Assembly: GCA_942492715.1 (NCBI GenBank)
Contig: CALOFW010000002.1
Coordinates: 1-64,000, forward strand
DNA length: 64,000 nt
Reading direction: 5' to 3'
From: Sva-07 sp942492715
GTDB taxonomy: Bacteria > Actinomycetota > Acidimicrobiia > Acidimicrobiales > Ilumatobacteraceae
The translations under genes and the position numbers were made by a program. The notes under the pieces were generated by a model that saw only the letters and a list, made by a program, of their open reading frames with translations, made no database searches and was not told where the DNA came from. Shown piece by piece: positions 18,099 through 26,661 of this stretch. The stretch's first letter is position 1. The number at the start of each line of letters is the position of its first letter.

Positions 18099-18893
18099 AT
18101 GGTCAGACGTGCTCTCATCACCGGCGCGAGCGCGGGAACTGGCAGGAGCCTGGCTCACCGTTTCGCGAGGAGCGGCTTCGATCTCGTGCTCGTGGCCAGG
18201 CGGCACGAACTGCTGGTGCAACTCAAGGCAGAGATCGAGCGACGCCACAATGTGGGAGTCGACATCCACAGCGCAGATCTCCGCGACATCCGGCAAGTCA
18301 ACGATGTCTATGACGACGCGATCGGTGATGGCATCGATCTCTTGATCAACAACGCCGGCCTCGGTGACTGGAACTTCGTCTGGGATGTCGACCTCGACAA
18401 GTACCTGGCGATGATCCAGCTGAACGCGATCGCCACCGCCATGCTGTCCACCCGCTACGTCAAGGACATGAAGGACGTCGGAGGCTGCCTCATCAACGTT
18501 GCGTCCCTCGCGGGGTACGCGTTGTTTCCCGGATCGATCCCCTATTCATCAACGAAGTTCTTCGTGACTGCACTCACGGAAGGGCTGGCTCGTGAGGTGG
18601 AACTGTCCGGTTCGCCGCTCCGAGTGAAGGTGATGACGCCAGGACCGATCGACACCGAGTTCACAGCAACGTCCCTGGCCGACACGAAACTGCCGCGGTC
18701 CGACCCTTCCTCGATCGTGTATCACTCACCCGACGAGATTGCCGAGTTCACCTATCAGCTCTACGAGAGCGACCGGCCGGTCGGCCTCGTGGACCTCGAG
18801 ACCATGCAGTTTCGGCTCAGCGACAGCCTTCACCCGGTCGGGCGGCTCAGGAACCGGTCCACTGCACCACCGCCCGACATCGCTTCCCAGTAA
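18099..18893 (+). CDS. Short-chain dehydrogenase/reductase
   Basis: 264 residues, classical SDR. The cofactor motif is TGASAGTG (8-15), the structural motif NNAG (84-87), and the catalytic residues S136, Y149 and K153 (YSSTK). The PGPIDTEF segment closes the substrate pocket. ARRHEL after the second strand suggests NADP(H) preference (basic residues). Related cytoplasmic enzymes reduce or oxidise ketones and alcohols; the substrate is unknown. It stands alone on the plus strand, 170 bp after the IS110 remnant. Confidence 0.9.
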   Translation: MVRRALITGASAGTGRSLAHRFARSGFDLVLVARRHELLVQLKAEIERRHNVGVDIHSADLRDIRQVNDVYDDAIGDGIDLLINNAGLGDWNFVWDVDLDKYLAMIQLNAIATAMLSTRYVKDMKDVGGCLINVASLAGYALFPGSIPYSSTKFFVTALTEGLAREVELSGSPLRVKVMTPGPIDTEFTATSLADTKLPRSDPSSIVYHSPDEIAEFTYQLYESDRPVGLVDLETMQFRLSDSLHPVGRLRNRSTAPPPDIASQ

Positions 18894-19071
18894 CGGCTGG
18901 GGACGTCATCGGAGACATGCATCGACCCGAAAACCGGCGCACTACGGCAGTCCGAGCCGTCGTTATCGGGCGCGCCAGTCGGGTCGGTGTCGGGCGTCCC
19001 CTGGTCGGCACCTCGGGGATGGGGAGCGAACTCGGTTTGCGGGCGGGGTATCCGCATGAGTGGGCCGGTGA

Positions 19072-19758
19072 TCAGGAGAATCCGTCGGCGTCGCCAGCGG
19101 TCGCTGGCCGGTCGCGGAGCACGGTGATCAGTACGAAGTACGCGGCCGGAACACCGAGGTAGACGACGAGGCTCACCGACGGCGCGAGACCAGCGAGAAG
19201 CATCGCCAGGAGGTACAACGCGATTGGCGCGGCGGAGATGCTGAGTCCGACGCGGCGGGCGCGTGCCGTGGTGGGTTCCCAGAGCAGTGCTGGGCGCTTG
19301 CTGACGTACTGATACATCCCGACCCTGGCAAGACTCGCAGCAATGAGCACGACTCCGTAGAGGTGCAACGCGATGGGCTCGTCGTGGTACTCGCCCAACA
19401 TGGCAGCGGCGAACGGAATCAGCGATACCGGGAGCAGGAAGACCAGGTTCAGCCAGACGAGATCACGGTTCACGGCCCGGACTCGGACAAAGAGGTCACG
19501 ATGCGACACCCAGTACATGCCGACGAGCAGAAAGCTGATCACCCACGCAACGAGCGTGGCGCCCGTCTCGTCGAGCGCCTCGCGCAGCGACTGCTCGGAC
19601 AGGTTGGACGGCACCCCGATCTCGAGGACCAAGATCGTGATGATGATCGCGAACACGCCGTCGGTGAACGCGACAACCCGATCGGGGTCGCCCCGCCGTC
19701 GCTGCCGTGCGCCCTGTTCAGGCGGATCGGTTGGATCGGGCGATCGGGTTTCAGCCAT
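19072..19758 (-). CDS. TMEM175/DUF1211-family potassium channel-like protein
   Basis: 228 residues with six predicted helices. The first helix carries the family signature DRVVAFTDGVFAIIITILVLEI (the FSDGVFAIAxTLL filter region), followed by VAWVISFLLVGMYWVSHRDLF. Bacterial TMEM175 homologues are potassium-permeable channels with one six-helix unit, working as tetramers (family knowledge). The ATG at 19758 is supported by AGGA nine bases upstream and by the fact that the longer frame has no homology. Confidence 0.87.
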   Translation of the reverse strand: MAETRSPDPTDPPEQGARQRRRGDPDRVVAFTDGVFAIIITILVLEIGVPSNLSEQSLREALDETGATLVAWVISFLLVGMYWVSHRDLFVRVRAVNRDLVWLNLVFLLPVSLIPFAAAMLGEYHDEPIALHLYGVVLIAASLARVGMYQYVSKRPALLWEPTTARARRVGLSISAAPIALYLLAMLLAGLAPSVSLVVYLGVPAAYFVLITVLRDRPATAGDADGFS

Positions 19759-20194
19759 GGATGAGTCCTGCCGGTTCGATGATCGGCCTCCAACATCATG
19801 GCGCAGCGCTACCGGGTAGCGAGGGTTTCCAAGAACACAAGCAGGGATGCTCGAAGCCACCCCGAGTGAAGACTTGTCACCCATCTCGCCAACCCCCACC
19901 CTGCCCCTGATCGCCGGCTCGGGGCACCCTTCGCCCTTGCTGCCGAGCAAGTGCGAGCCACACGGTAACCGGCGCACTGTGGCGGGTGTTGCTCGAGTTG
20001 ACCCGCACGTCATCCCAGCCAGCATCCGTGGCTGACGACCCGGCCTACCGACGGGATTGTCGGGCGCTCGACTCGGGCCGTTCCCGAGTGGCCGCCCCGC
20101 AGCCGGATGTTGGATTACGGCGCTCGTGTTATATGCGCCATCCGCGGGTACCTCGATCGCTTGCAGTTGCCGGATCTGTGCGCTTCGTTGCTCG
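19759..20194. other. 436-bp region without a recognised gene
   Basis: This lies between the TMEM175 start and the GNAT stop. The open frames lack family features. I see no strong promoter or hairpin. Confidence 0.5.
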
Positions 20195-20611
20195 CTACGT
20201 CAGTTCCATGAGGCCGCCGAGAGTGGGCTTGAAGCCGCACGCGTCGATGTAGAACTCCCGAAGGTCTTCGTCGAAGCCGACGTGCAGGAACTCGCACCCG
20301 GCGGATCGCGCTCCGTCACGGGCTGCGTGGACCACACCGACGCCGATGCCTCGGTGTCGGTAGTCAGCATCGACCATCACATCTTCGATGAACGCATGGA
20401 CGAGGCCATCCCACAAGACGTTGACAAAGCCGACGAAGCGGTCGCCGTCTCGTGCGACGACCCAGCCGAGGCTGTGCCGTTGGGTTTGGTCGACCCAGTC
20501 CCATTCGGACCCGTCGAACAGCCGCGTCTCGAAGGCAGCTGCATGAAGTGCGTGGATCTCGTCATTCGCGAACGGCTCGCGCCACGCGTAGGTGATGTTG
20601 CCGTGAGGCAT
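20195..20611 (-). CDS. GNAT-family N-acyltransferase
   Basis: 138 residues. The core shows GWVVARDGDRFVGFVNVLWDG, then AFIEDVMVDADYRHRGIGVGVVHAA (strand 4 and the acyl-CoA pyrophosphate loop R-x-x-G-x-G) and REFYIDACGFKPT at the C-terminus. The enzyme transfers an acyl group from acyl-CoA to an amine; the acceptor is unknown. The start is fixed by AAGGAG five bases upstream of ATG 20611. It follows the 19-codon ORF by 52 bp on the same strand, so the two are probably cotranscribed. The PGM1-like ligase gene lies further upstream. Confidence 0.88.
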   Translation of the reverse strand: MPHGNITYAWREPFANDEIHALHAAAFETRLFDGSEWDWVDQTQRHSLGWVVARDGDRFVGFVNVLWDGLVHAFIEDVMVDADYRHRGIGVGVVHAARDGARSAGCEFLHVGFDEDLREFYIDACGFKPTLGGLMELT

Positions 20612-20663
20612 GAACTCTCCTTGGTGAAGGAAGGTCGGACCCTCCGGCTGCGGGCCAGGTGGC

Positions 20664-20723
20664 TCAGTCGTTGAGCAGGCCGTTCGCAGCGAGGGCGGAG
20701 AGGTCGAAACGGGTGGTGTCCAT
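20664..20723 (-). CDS. 19-residue micro-ORF with perfect Shine-Dalgarno
   Basis: ATG at 20723 is preceded by AGGAGG with a five-base spacer, the strongest ribosome-binding site in this accessory region. The predicted peptide is MDTTRFDLSALAANGLLND. It has no cysteine and no signal-like hydrophobic stretch. It lies just upstream of the GNAT and downstream of the PGM1-like ATP-grasp ligase, an enzyme class known to join an amino-acid-like unit to ribosomal peptides. It could be a precursor peptide, a leader peptide, or the start of a truncated gene. Translation is well supported by the RBS; function is inference. Confidence 0.5.
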   Translation of the reverse strand: MDTTRFDLSALAANGLLND

Positions 20724-20735
20724 CTGGGCCTCCTC

Positions 20736-21088
20736 GGCATCGGTGCGAGCGGCCGCCCGCGCTCTCGAATCGTACGCCAGCTCGCCGTGAGCCACCCACG
20801 CTGTATCGGCGCTTCCCGATCGCCGGAGACATGCCCGGACGGCACGGACACCGACAGCCGGCACGAGCGTCGAATCTTCGGCCGTGCCGGGATCATCTCG
20901 CGTGCGGCTTGGGCCGAAGTCGCACTGCTTCGATAGCCCGGCGAGCGGATTACCGAGCGCGCGATATGCGTGCGTCGTCTCCGAGCATCTTGCCGGATAC
21001 AGGACACGTCTGATCACGGACGGTAGACGTCGATATGCGCCCCTGATCCGGTGGTGGGAGGCAGGGTTGCGGTTCCAATCGGCGCTGT
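20736..21088. other. 353-bp gap between micro-ORF and PGM1-like gene
   Basis: No credible coding frame. It may hold the promoter of the micro-ORF/GNAT unit; I see no near-consensus pair. Confidence 0.45.
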
Positions 21089-22579
21089 TCAACCCAAGGT
21101 GGCCGCGACGTCGTGCATGGCGGCGATGGTTGCCTCTTGGAGTTCGTCGGCGTGCGAGGCCGAGTCGCCGACTGCGGTGACGCCGAAGCGCCCGTCGATG
21201 GCGAGGCATGACAGCATGTGCGGGACCACACCCGTCCTTGTCAGCGGGTCGAAGGAGATACCTGCCCGTACGAATGCAGCGATCACGTCGGCCTCTGGAA
21301 TACCGGTCCAGTTCTCGTCCACGAGGTTGTCCGATGCCACGTAGAACTTCGAGGTGCCGGTGTCGTCGGTGTAGGAGCCGGTGTTCATGTCGTATCGCCC
21401 GGGAGCGAGGTGACGAAGCACGGTGTACGGGTGCGTCGTTCCGGGCTTGCGAAGATTGATCTCGATCGCATACGTCGACCAGGGTCCGCTCCCCGAACGA
21501 GCCGTCACGAAGTCGATCCCAGCTCGACCTCGCGCTCCACGCTCACCGAGTATTCGGGCAGCAGCGAGTGCGTATGCACCGAGTTCAGGCGCGTACGACG
21601 GATCCGCAGGGAACCGACACCCGAGGTACACCTGGCCGTCCTCGCCCAGGATCTGCTCGTGAGTGGACAACACGTCGACCGAGCCGTCCGGGCGGATCTC
21701 CACCTGGGCGCTCGGGCTCGAGAATTGGTCGCCCACGATGCGGCTCTCTGCCACGAAGCCCTTCTTCAACTCGTCGAGATACCACGGCTCGAGGCTGTTG
21801 ATCCGACTCCGTAGCCGTCGCCGAGCAGCCGGGGACCCGGCGGGCTCCAGATCGTCGGTGTGGATCACAGCGTTGCCGTCGCCTGCTCCGGAATCATCGT
21901 GCTTGAGGATCACCGCCGGGATGTCGGGGCGTGCGGTGCGAAGCTGTTCGATGGCGTCGACCGCATCGGAGACGGTCGTCAGGTCCTCGAAGCCTGGCGG
22001 GACCGGAACCCCAGCCTCCCGGAACAGCTTCCGCCCCGAACTCTTGAATCCCAGCGGCCACAGCTCCGGTGCGGAACCGTTGATCGGCACCCCGAGCGTG
22101 AGTGCGAGTTGGCGCTCCGGCTCCGCGACGTTCCACGGCTCGATGAATGCAGGGTCGTCGCCGATCCACCGAGTGACGCCGGCGAGCACATCAGGCCGAT
22201 CGAGCAGCTTTGTCGCGACGGCGCGGGCCGACCGATCATCGACCACGACCAGACGGAATCGTTCACTGGCATCGAGCGAGTCGGGCAGCAGCGAGAGGCA
22301 ATGGTCGATGACCGCCGCATCTGGCTCGGCCGAGCAGAAGTACACGAGCCGAGCGGCCGGCATGCGAAGCATCAGCAGCGCGGCCAGGAATCGATGCTCG
22401 AGCGCAGCGAGGCGACTGCTGTAGTGGGACAGCAGGCTCTCTCCGACGCTGAATGACGGCAACACCACCACGACGTGCGGCACGGTCGACGCGGGCGAGT
22501 TGAGCGCGTAGACCGCCTCGAGGTCTTGTTGGAGCTGCTGGAAGGCGCCGCTGGTCGCGGAGTCGGAGAGCTCTTGCAT
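21089..22579 (-). CDS. PGM1-like ATP-grasp peptide ligase
   Basis: 496 residues. PGM1 from pheganomycin biosynthesis is an ATP-grasp ligase that couples a nonribosomal N-terminal residue to ribosomal peptides (family knowledge). The N-terminal pre-ATP-grasp domain (about 35-165) shows VVVVLPSFSVGESLLSHY, a glycine-poor Rossmann-like fold, and GFKSSGRKLFREAGVPVPPG (177-196). The ATP-grasp part has K226 in AVILKHDDSGAGDGNAV, the VEIRPDG and STHEQIL segments, and the metal-binding signature EINLRKPGTTHP (373-384), which is characteristic of this subfamily. ATG 22579 is taken as the start; upstream sequence has no homology. The methyltransferase gene lies 200 bp upstream on the same strand and the micro-ORF/GNAT pair downstream. 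Confidence 0.85.
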   Translation of the reverse strand: MQELSDSATSGAFQQLQQDLEAVYALNSPASTVPHVVVVLPSFSVGESLLSHYSSRLAALEHRFLAALLMLRMPAARLVYFCSAEPDAAVIDHCLSLLPDSLDASERFRLVVVDDRSARAVATKLLDRPDVLAGVTRWIGDDPAFIEPWNVAEPERQLALTLGVPINGSAPELWPLGFKSSGRKLFREAGVPVPPGFEDLTTVSDAVDAIEQLRTARPDIPAVILKHDDSGAGDGNAVIHTDDLEPAGSPAARRRLRSRINSLEPWYLDELKKGFVAESRIVGDQFSSPSAQVEIRPDGSVDVLSTHEQILGEDGQVYLGCRFPADPSYAPELGAYALAAARILGERGARGRAGIDFVTARSGSGPWSTYAIEINLRKPGTTHPYTVLRHLAPGRYDMNTGSYTDDTGTSKFYVASDNLVDENWTGIPEADVIAAFVRAGISFDPLTRTGVVPHMLSCLAIDGRFGVTAVGDSASHADELQEATIAAMHDVAATLG

Positions 22580-22779
22580 GATCGACAGCGTCGCGCAAGG
22601 ACGAGTGCGGCTGCACGCTTCGGTCAAGCCTCGGCTGGCTCCCACGTGACGCGCTGTTCGAGGCACGCCCGGTCCGTGGCGAGGCTCTTCGGAGATGTTT
22701 CGTTCCTGCGAGGTGATCCTCGGCGGCAATGCCGTCGGGTACGTGCTCTGGTCAGCTGACCTGCGCGTTGGCGCCGATG

Positions 22780-23580
22780 TCAGGCACTGGCGGTGACGTC
22801 CGGCTTGCGGCCGGTGACCAGCAGTTGCTGGACGGAGCCGAAGAAACCGCCGATCTCCGCGGCCTGCTCGAGGTCGGCGCGAAAGTGAAGCACCTCGTCG
22901 TTCGTCAGCACGCCGGCATCCTCGGCTGCCTCGAGAACGCGAGCGAGCACGAATGTCTCGGAGAACACGCCCAGGTCGTCGACCGCCACAGGGACGACTT
23001 CCACCGAGACATCTTCGAGGTCCGCTGCCTTGAACGAGCGGTACAACATCCGCCCGGCAAACGGGCTGTTCATCATGGAGCGGTACTGCTCGGCGACACG
23101 CCGTTCGAGCTCGGAGACCTCACTGGCAATGCTGAGCGATCCGAAATCGGTATCGAGCACCACGATCCGACCACCGGGACGGGTCACACGGATCATCTCC
23201 GCAAGCCCCGCCGCCGGATCAGGGAGGTGCTGGAAGACCCGCTCGCTCCGACATGCGTCGAAGAAGTCGTCGTCGAACGGCAGCGCAGCTGCATCGGCCT
23301 GCCGATGCAGCACCCGTTCGTCGAGGCCGGCAGCCTTCGCCCGGACGTTCGCCTCCTCGACCATCTCCGGATCGAAGTCGGCGCCGTGGACCTGACCCGC
23401 CTCACCGACGAGGTCGGCGAGTGCGATCGTGTCGGAAGCGGGCCCGCAGCCGAGGTCGAGCACCCGGTGCCCTACCTGCAGGTCCATCAATTCATAGGTC
23501 CGTCGCTTCGCCGCCGACAACATCTGCGCCGCCGTGTCGAGGTACGTGGAGTCGACGTGCCCCGAATAGTCCATCGCCAT
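22780..23580 (-). CDS. Class I SAM-dependent methyltransferase
   Basis: 266 residues. Motif I is VLDLGCGPASDT, the acidic end of strand 2 is GADFDPEMV, and ADAAALPFDDDFFDACRSERVFQHLPDP covers motifs II-III, as in the UbiE/Methyltransf_11 group. The C-terminal half (FKAADLEDVSVEVVPVAV) is the substrate-recognition part. The substrate is unknown. TATCAA lies seven bases before ATG 23580, so the transcript could be leaderless. It is the same-strand upstream neighbour of the PGM1-like ligase, so a role in tailoring the same product is possible. Confidence 0.9.
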   Translation of the reverse strand: MAMDYSGHVDSTYLDTAAQMLSAAKRRTYELMDLQVGHRVLDLGCGPASDTIALADLVGEAGQVHGADFDPEMVEEANVRAKAAGLDERVLHRQADAAALPFDDDFFDACRSERVFQHLPDPAAGLAEMIRVTRPGGRIVVLDTDFGSLSIASEVSELERRVAEQYRSMMNSPFAGRMLYRSFKAADLEDVSVEVVPVAVDDLGVFSETFVLARVLEAAEDAGVLTNDEVLHFRADLEQAAEIGGFFGSVQQLLVTGRKPDVTASA

Positions 23581-23907
23581 GCCCAATTTGATACAACACC
23601 TGCAACTCCGGAACCGAACGTGAACCGCTCGTTCGCCGGATCCGGGGCGCCTCGCTACCATCCCCGGCACACGCGACCGGGATCCGAAGCCGAGTTGCGC
23701 GATGCCACCGACCGACCCGCCGGAGGACCCGATCAGAACAACTCCGCCTCGACGGCACCTCACCCGGATCCCGACGCCCGCTCTGCACACCTTGCCCGGG
23801 CATCGCGAGCGGCGCCACCCGACCTGCTCACCTGGTTGCACCGGGGCCAACCAAGGGCTCACCACGGTCTCGCTCGAGATCGATGAGCGCCGAACGAACC
23901 GGCCAGG
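23581..23907. other. 327-bp intergenic region, probable promoter of the methyltransferase
   Basis: The long in-frame extension of the methyltransferase into this region is arginine/glycine-rich noise. Apart from TATCAA just before the methyltransferase start I see no feature. Confidence 0.45.
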
Positions 23908-24783
23908 TCAGCGCAACTGCGCAAGCGCCTGCTCGTGGACATCAAGATCGCGAGGCTCACCGTCGGCCCACGGCGATCCGAACACGATCAAGTCGTCGAA
24001 CCCCAGCGCGGTCGCGCGCCCGGCGGCGTCGAGGTAGCTGCCCACACTCGCCGTCGGGAGCACCCGACCGAAGCCGAGCAGCACCGATCGCCGAATGCTC
24101 GCTGGGTCGCGGCCCTGCCTGTCACACGCCTCGGCGAAGCCCTCGACCTGACGGCCGAGGAGCTGCCAGAAGTCGTCGCCTTCGATGTCGGCGGTCCCGG
24201 GCCCGCCGTAGGTGTTCCAGGTGTCGGCATGGGCCGCTGCCAGCGCGAGCGATCGTGGGCCGTGACCGGCGAGGATCAGCTCGGGCCTCCCGACGCCTTC
24301 GGGTCGCGCCGTCGTCTCGAGTCCACCGAATGCCATCACGTCACCCTGCCAGTCGGTCGCACCGTCGAGTACCGACCGGTATCCCCGAACCACATCGGCG
24401 AACCGGGTCGAGAGCTCACCGATGGATTCACGGACGCCGCGATCGGCCTCGGCACAGAACGGCGCCCCCATGCCGAGACCAAGGACGAGTCGACCGGCAC
24501 TGATGTCTTGCACCGTCATCGCGACCCGGGCCAACGACACCGGGGAACGGAACGCCGACGAGGCGACCAGCGTTCCCAACATGATCCGATCCGTGACCGC
24601 CGCGGCGGCCGTGAGCGTGGTGAACGCCTCACCTAACCACAACCCCGGGAACGTCGGATGGGTGAGATGATCCGCCGTGTACACGACGTCGTACCCCACC
24701 TCCTCCGCCCACCGGTACCCACGCGCCTGCGCACTCCAGGGCCCCACGGGCGGCACGATCAGACCCAGACGGCTGAGACTCAT
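23908..24783 (-). CDS. LLM-class (luciferase-like) F420-type oxidoreductase
   Basis: 291 residues, TIM-barrel luciferase-like monooxygenase fold: LGLIVPPVGPW, ARGYRWAEEVGYDVVYTADHL, LTAAAAVTDRIMLGTLVASSAFRSPVSLARVAMTVQDISAGRLVLGLGMGA, and DLIVFGSPW near the end. Actinobacterial members mostly use coenzyme F420 to oxidise or reduce small molecules; some use FMN. ATG 24783 faces the divergent truncated FMN-binding gene with two bases between start codons, so one or both transcripts must be leaderless or start internally. Confidence 0.88.
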   Translation of the reverse strand: MSLSRLGLIVPPVGPWSAQARGYRWAEEVGYDVVYTADHLTHPTFPGLWLGEAFTTLTAAAAVTDRIMLGTLVASSAFRSPVSLARVAMTVQDISAGRLVLGLGMGAPFCAEADRGVRESIGELSTRFADVVRGYRSVLDGATDWQGDVMAFGGLETTARPEGVGRPELILAGHGPRSLALAAAHADTWNTYGGPGTADIEGDDFWQLLGRQVEGFAEACDRQGRDPASIRRSVLLGFGRVLPTASVGSYLDAAGRATALGFDDLIVFGSPWADGEPRDLDVHEQALAQLR

Positions 24784-24785
24784 GG

Positions 24786-25012
24786 ATGTATGTTGTCATG
24801 CCTCTGGAGCAGGGTTGTCGGGTGCACGAGCCAGGTGGTCCACCCCCTACCACCACGGCCCGAGAGCTCATCGAGCGTTCGCCCTTCGTCGTCATCGCCA
24901 CATGCGACGCCGACGGTCGGCTCGACGCATCTCCCAAAGGAGACCCACCCGGATTCGTCCACGTGATCGACTCCACAACGCTCGCCATCCCCGAACCCAC
25001 TGGGTTGCCCCG
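24786..25012 (+). pseudogene. Truncated pyridoxamine 5'-phosphate oxidase-like FMN-binding protein
   Basis: The product reads ARELIERSPFVVIATCDADGRLDASPKGDPPGFVHVIDSTTLAIPEP. This is the N-terminal third of the split-barrel flavin-binding family, which normally runs about 200 residues and continues NRRxDxLxNILENP. Homology ends at about 25012, and the downstream frames are noise until the PIN gene. It is therefore a 3'-truncated gene and probably inactive. ATG 24786 or the internal ATG 24798 (MPLEQG) may be the start. Confidence 0.78.
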
Positions 25013-25186
25013 GACGCCGGGTCTGAGTTGCACATCTTGCGCAGCCCGCACCGGCCGATTGCGTCGCAGCACCGGCAAACCGAACCCGATCAGATCAACG
25101 CGCGAACGACTTGTTCCACACTGCTCTGTATCGGCACCACTGCCGAGCGCCACGCCGGCGTGGAACCGCTCGCTATTGCTCACCAG

Positions 25187-25591
25187 CTACTCCCGGCGAT
25201 GGTCGATCGCGGTGACTCCGGGTAGGCCGTCAAAGGCGCGGCGGTCGGCGCTCACCACCGTGCGGCCGGCCGCTGCTGCGGTCGCCGCGATGATGAGATC
25301 GTGGGCACCGCGAGGTCGGCCGGCTCTACGCACGGCGACGAGCAGGCTCGCGTGCCGCAAGGCGACGGTTTCGTCGTAGGGCAGGATCGGAATCGAGGCA
25401 GCGATCTCGTCGACGTACGACTGCCGTTGTGATCGCTGGCGTGCTGCCCCGAGTTCAACGCCGCCGGTCAGTTCGGCGAGGGTGATCGCTGCGATGGCGA
25501 CGTCGTCGTCATCGTCGATCAGATCGTCGAGATCGGTGGCGCCGCGTTCGGCGTCGATGAGGAAGGTGGTGTCGAGCAATAGGAGCGTCAC
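25187..25591 (-). CDS. vapC: PIN-domain toxin (VapC family)
   Basis: 134 residues with all four acidic PIN residues: D7 in LLLLDTTFLIDAE, E40 in ITLAELTGG, D98 in AHDLIIAATA and D116 in VSADRRAF. VapC toxins are magnesium-dependent RNases that often cleave tRNA or rRNA. The GTG at 25591 overlaps the antitoxin stop (GTGA), which gives translational coupling. Unlike the VapC on the island, this copy looks complete. Confidence 0.92.
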   Translation of the reverse strand: MTLLLLDTTFLIDAERGATDLDDLIDDDDDVAIAAITLAELTGGVELGAARQRSQRQSYVDEIAASIPILPYDETVALRHASLLVAVRRAGRPRGAHDLIIAATAAAAGRTVVSADRRAFDGLPGVTAIDHRRE

Positions 25592-25830
25592 GGGCGGTGC
25601 TCGACCTCGAGCAGGTCGCGGAGCTCGTCCAGGTCGTTGGCCCATCGGGCATCGGGGCGGTGTCGGCGAAGGAGCGCCTTGGCGTCGGCCCCACGCCCCC
25701 GGGTCACCGGTTCGATGTAGGCGACGGCTTTGCCGCGACGCGTGATGGTGTACCGCTCGCCGTCGTGTTCGACAGCGTCGAGGAGGTCAGCGAACTTGCG
25801 GGCCGCTTCGGTCGCCGTAACTTCGGACAT
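25588..25830 (-). CDS. Phd/YefM-type antitoxin
   Basis: 80 residues. MSEVTATEAARKFADLLDAVEHDGERYTITRRGKAVAYIEPV is the Phd/YefM DNA-binding domain. The tail RWANDLDELRDLLEVEHRP is the toxin-binding segment. It should neutralise the PIN toxin encoded immediately downstream and repress the operon. TATCAGATT-like A/T-rich sequence precedes the ATG. Confidence 0.92.
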   Translation of the reverse strand: MSEVTATEAARKFADLLDAVEHDGERYTITRRGKAVAYIEPVTRGRGADAKALLRRHRPDARWANDLDELRDLLEVEHRP

Positions 25831-26280
25831 GAAATCAGATTATCAGATTCCAGCGTGGAACGGAAGTACATCTGGATCGCGACCCGCCCATATCTCCGCT
25901 GCCAGCCGCACCTCCGCGTCGCCCATAGCGGCACGTACGCGCTCGGGCTACCCGCTCGGCAATGTCGGCCTGCGAACGCGCTCGACGCGACGCACTTCCG
26001 GCGAACTGTGGAACGTCCGACCGGCATCTCGGTCGCGCATGTCCGCGCTCCTGTGAACTGTTTCGGAACCGTCCGTGGTGGCGCTAGCGAGGCCAGGTGG
26101 CAGCGACATCCGACGGCATGATCATCGAGATGCTTGCGAATCACATAGCTCGGATGCGTTTTGCGATCACCGATGTCGGTGGTGGGCAGGCGGGTGTGCA
26201 TGACCCTGGGCACCGGGCTCTGAGCCCGGGATTGCAGGGGTTGCAGGTCGCCGTACGCCCGACAACCGTGCTTCTGCACA
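25831..26280. other. 450-bp region without a recognised gene
   Basis: A small GC palindrome CCGGGCTCTGAGCCCGG lies at 26214-26230. The open frames show no family signature. The region ends at a fragment of tRNA 3' sequence. Confidence 0.45.
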
Positions 26281-26300
26281 CTGCCCCCGCCACCACTTGG
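26281..26300 (+). repeat. 20-bp copy of the tRNA-fMet 3' end (third att-like footprint)
   Basis: CTGCCCCCGCCACCACTTGG is identical to 8348-8367, covering the end of the T arm, the acceptor 3' strand, CCA and five bases beyond. The remaining tRNA is absent. It may be the far boundary of a second island that occupied the same site, or a tRNA gene remnant. Confidence 0.65.
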
Positions 26301-26343
26301 GAAGCCCTGGTAGATCGCAAGATCTGCCAGGGCTTCTTTCGTT
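26301..26343 (+). terminator. Strong intrinsic terminator after the tRNA-like footprint
   Basis: A 16-bp stem GAAGCCCTGGTAGATC / GATCTGCCAGGGCTTC (one G-T pair) with GCAA tetraloop, followed by TTTCGTT. It also insulates the gal operon promoter from upstream transcription. Confidence 0.85.
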
Positions 26344-26543
26344 CTGGGGGCCTCTCCCGAGCAAGAGTTCCACCGAAGTTCCACCCTTCGCTACGAGTAT
26401 CGACGTCCGGGATGTCTCGGTCCGGGATGTCGGGGTCTGGTGGTGGCGTCCGGTCCGAAACGGCGGGCAGACCTGCGCGATGAGTGCACTGGGCCCGCAC
26501 CGAGCGACCCGACCCGGTGAACACTGGCTGAATGTCGTGTCGG

Positions 26544-26572
26544 TTGACAGATCGCTCGCTCACCCCTAACAT
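26544..26572 (+). promoter_or_regulatory. Near-consensus promoter of the galactoside operon
   Basis: TTGACA at 26544-26549 and TAACAT at 26567-26572, spacer exactly 17 bp. The 5' leader is about 80 bases and ends in GGGAGGGG as ribosome-binding site for the first permease. Confidence 0.8.
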
Positions 26573-26661
26573 TCGGCTCGATACGAAATAGATCGTGAGA
26601 CCGCGAACCTTTCGGATCGCGTCGCACGACACGGGGTTCGTGGTCAGAGGGAGGGGACAAC

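Noticed and set aside
26200..26300. Possible complete tRNA at the 26281 footprint
   Set aside because: Only the acceptor 3' strand and CCA are present; no D arm, anticodon arm or T loop of the right spacing is found upstream.
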